Assembly (NCBI GenBank): GCA_029058455.1
Contig: JAIDXU010000372.1
Span: forward strand, 1-7,409
Direction of reading: 5' to 3'
Source: Paramuribaculum sp.
Lineage (GTDB): Bacteria; Bacteroidota; Bacteroidia; Bacteroidales; Muribaculaceae
DNA length: 7,409 nucleotides
Under the pieces are notes generated by a model. It worked only from the letters and a program-made list of their open reading frames with translations. It was not told where the DNA came from and ran no database searches. This document shows, one piece after another, positions 6,879 to 7,409 of this stretch (positions within the stretch are counted from its first letter, which is position 1; each line of letters starts with the position of its first letter). The position numbers and the translations under genes are program-made.

Positions 6879-7409
6879 ATGAAAAAACATGTAGCTCCAT
6901 CATCGCGCACGTTGCTGTCGTGTTGCGCGGCACTGCCGATGATGTTAACAGCTCTGCAATGTCACTGTCAGTCTACCGACAGCGAATGTAGCATAACCGG
7001 CTCCAAGACCTATACTCCGGCTGATAAGTTTACCCTTTGGTATACTTCGCCCGGCACTCTGGCTCCGGGGCTAAACAAATGGATGACTCACGCGCTTCCG
7101 GTTGGCAACGGTCAACTCGGCGCCCAGACTCTCGGGGGAGTGCTGCAGGAAGAAATTTCTCTCAACGAAAAGACCCTCTGGACTGGATCGTCAAACGGCA
7201 CTCAGGAGGGTACCGCGCTTACCACTCATCAATATGGTTCCTATCGCCCGTTTGAAAATATCATTATAACCGACCTCAATAATCCCAAAGAAGTGACCGA
7301 CTATTGGCGTGACCTGAATATCGCCGATGCTAAATCATCAATGGGTTATAAGGATAGGCGGGGAGTGGAATTTACCCGCACTTTGATTGCTTCCAATCCC
7401 GATAATGTC
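6879..7409 (+). CDS. secreted GH95-type glycoside hydrolase, N-terminal part (cut by window edge)
   Basis: The reading frame opens at ATG 6879 and runs 177 codons to the window end with no stop; only the N-terminal region of a protein that is usually 750-900 residues is present. GH95 enzymes are inverting 1,2-alpha-L-fucosidases or alpha-L-galactosidases acting on host mucin or plant glycans. The start of the family's N-terminal beta-sandwich is recognisable as LWYTSPG (53-59), W-x3-ALPVGNGQLGAQTLGG (68-87), SLNEKTLWTGSS (94-105), YGSYRPFENIII (119-130) and VTDYWRDLNI (139-148). The catalytic barrel would lie beyond the edge. A signal peptide is likely: basic residues at K2, K3 and R10, a hydrophobic core at about 11-27, and cleavage near 28-32. 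Cys28 does not sit in a good lipobox. Export to the periplasm or surface is therefore inferred. No TAnnTTTG promoter is visible between the upstream terminator and this start. Confidence 0.85.
   Translation, partial: MKKHVAPSSRTLLSCCAALPMMLTALQCHCQSTDSECSITGSKTYTPADKFTLWYTSPGTLAPGLNKWMTHALPVGNGQLGAQTLGGVLQEEISLNEKTLWTGSSNGTQEGTALTTHQYGSYRPFENIIITDLNNPKEVTDYWRDLNIADAKSSMGYKDRRGVEFTRTLIASNPDNV

Noticed and set aside
7037..7255. 72-aa plus-strand ORF near the right edge
   Set aside because: It is an out-of-frame shadow of the GH95 gene, whose true frame is open from 6879 to the window end with clear family motifs.

Overview
The window looks like chromosomal DNA from a member of the Bacteroidales. 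The family Muribaculaceae is my best guess, from protein style only. Three things support the order. Promoters fit the Bacteroidetes TTTG-N19/20-TAnnTTTG pattern. Lysyl-tRNA synthetase has the long C-terminal tail known from this phylum. GpsA has the GGGSWATA dinucleotide-binding loop that I recall from Bacteroides-type GpsA. There are no RNA genes, insertion sequences, CRISPR arrays or phage genes.

Layout: positions 4-2915 are on the minus strand and hold lysS (lysyl-tRNA synthetase) followed by gpsA (glycerol-3-phosphate dehydrogenase), transcribed leftward out of the window. Positions 2916-3088 are a divergent intergenic region with one good promoter in each direction and a short dyad at each predicted start point. 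Positions 3089-5698, plus strand, hold a patatin-family lipid hydrolase and, 30 bp later, a cytosolic GH13 (alpha-amylase family) enzyme with a GTG start, probably one transcript. Positions 5814-6758, plus strand, hold prs (ribose-phosphate pyrophosphokinase) with its own promoter, closed by a strong 21-bp hairpin terminator at 6793-6849. From 6879 to the right edge runs the 5' part of a secreted GH95-type glycoside hydrolase (alpha-L-fucosidase/galactosidase family), cut by the window end.

The genes are mostly housekeeping: translation (lysS), phospholipid backbone supply (gpsA) and PRPP for nucleotide, His and Trp synthesis (prs). The patatin, the intracellular GH13 and the exported GH95 are accessory lipid and glycan enzymes typical of gut Bacteroidales. 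I found no convincing undescribed multi-gene system. The points most worth a second look are the dyads and micro-ORF in the lysS/patatin intergenic region, the conserved-looking patatin-GH13 pairing, the LysRS C-terminal extension, and the terminator sitting only 29 bp before the GH95 start with no clear promoter between them.
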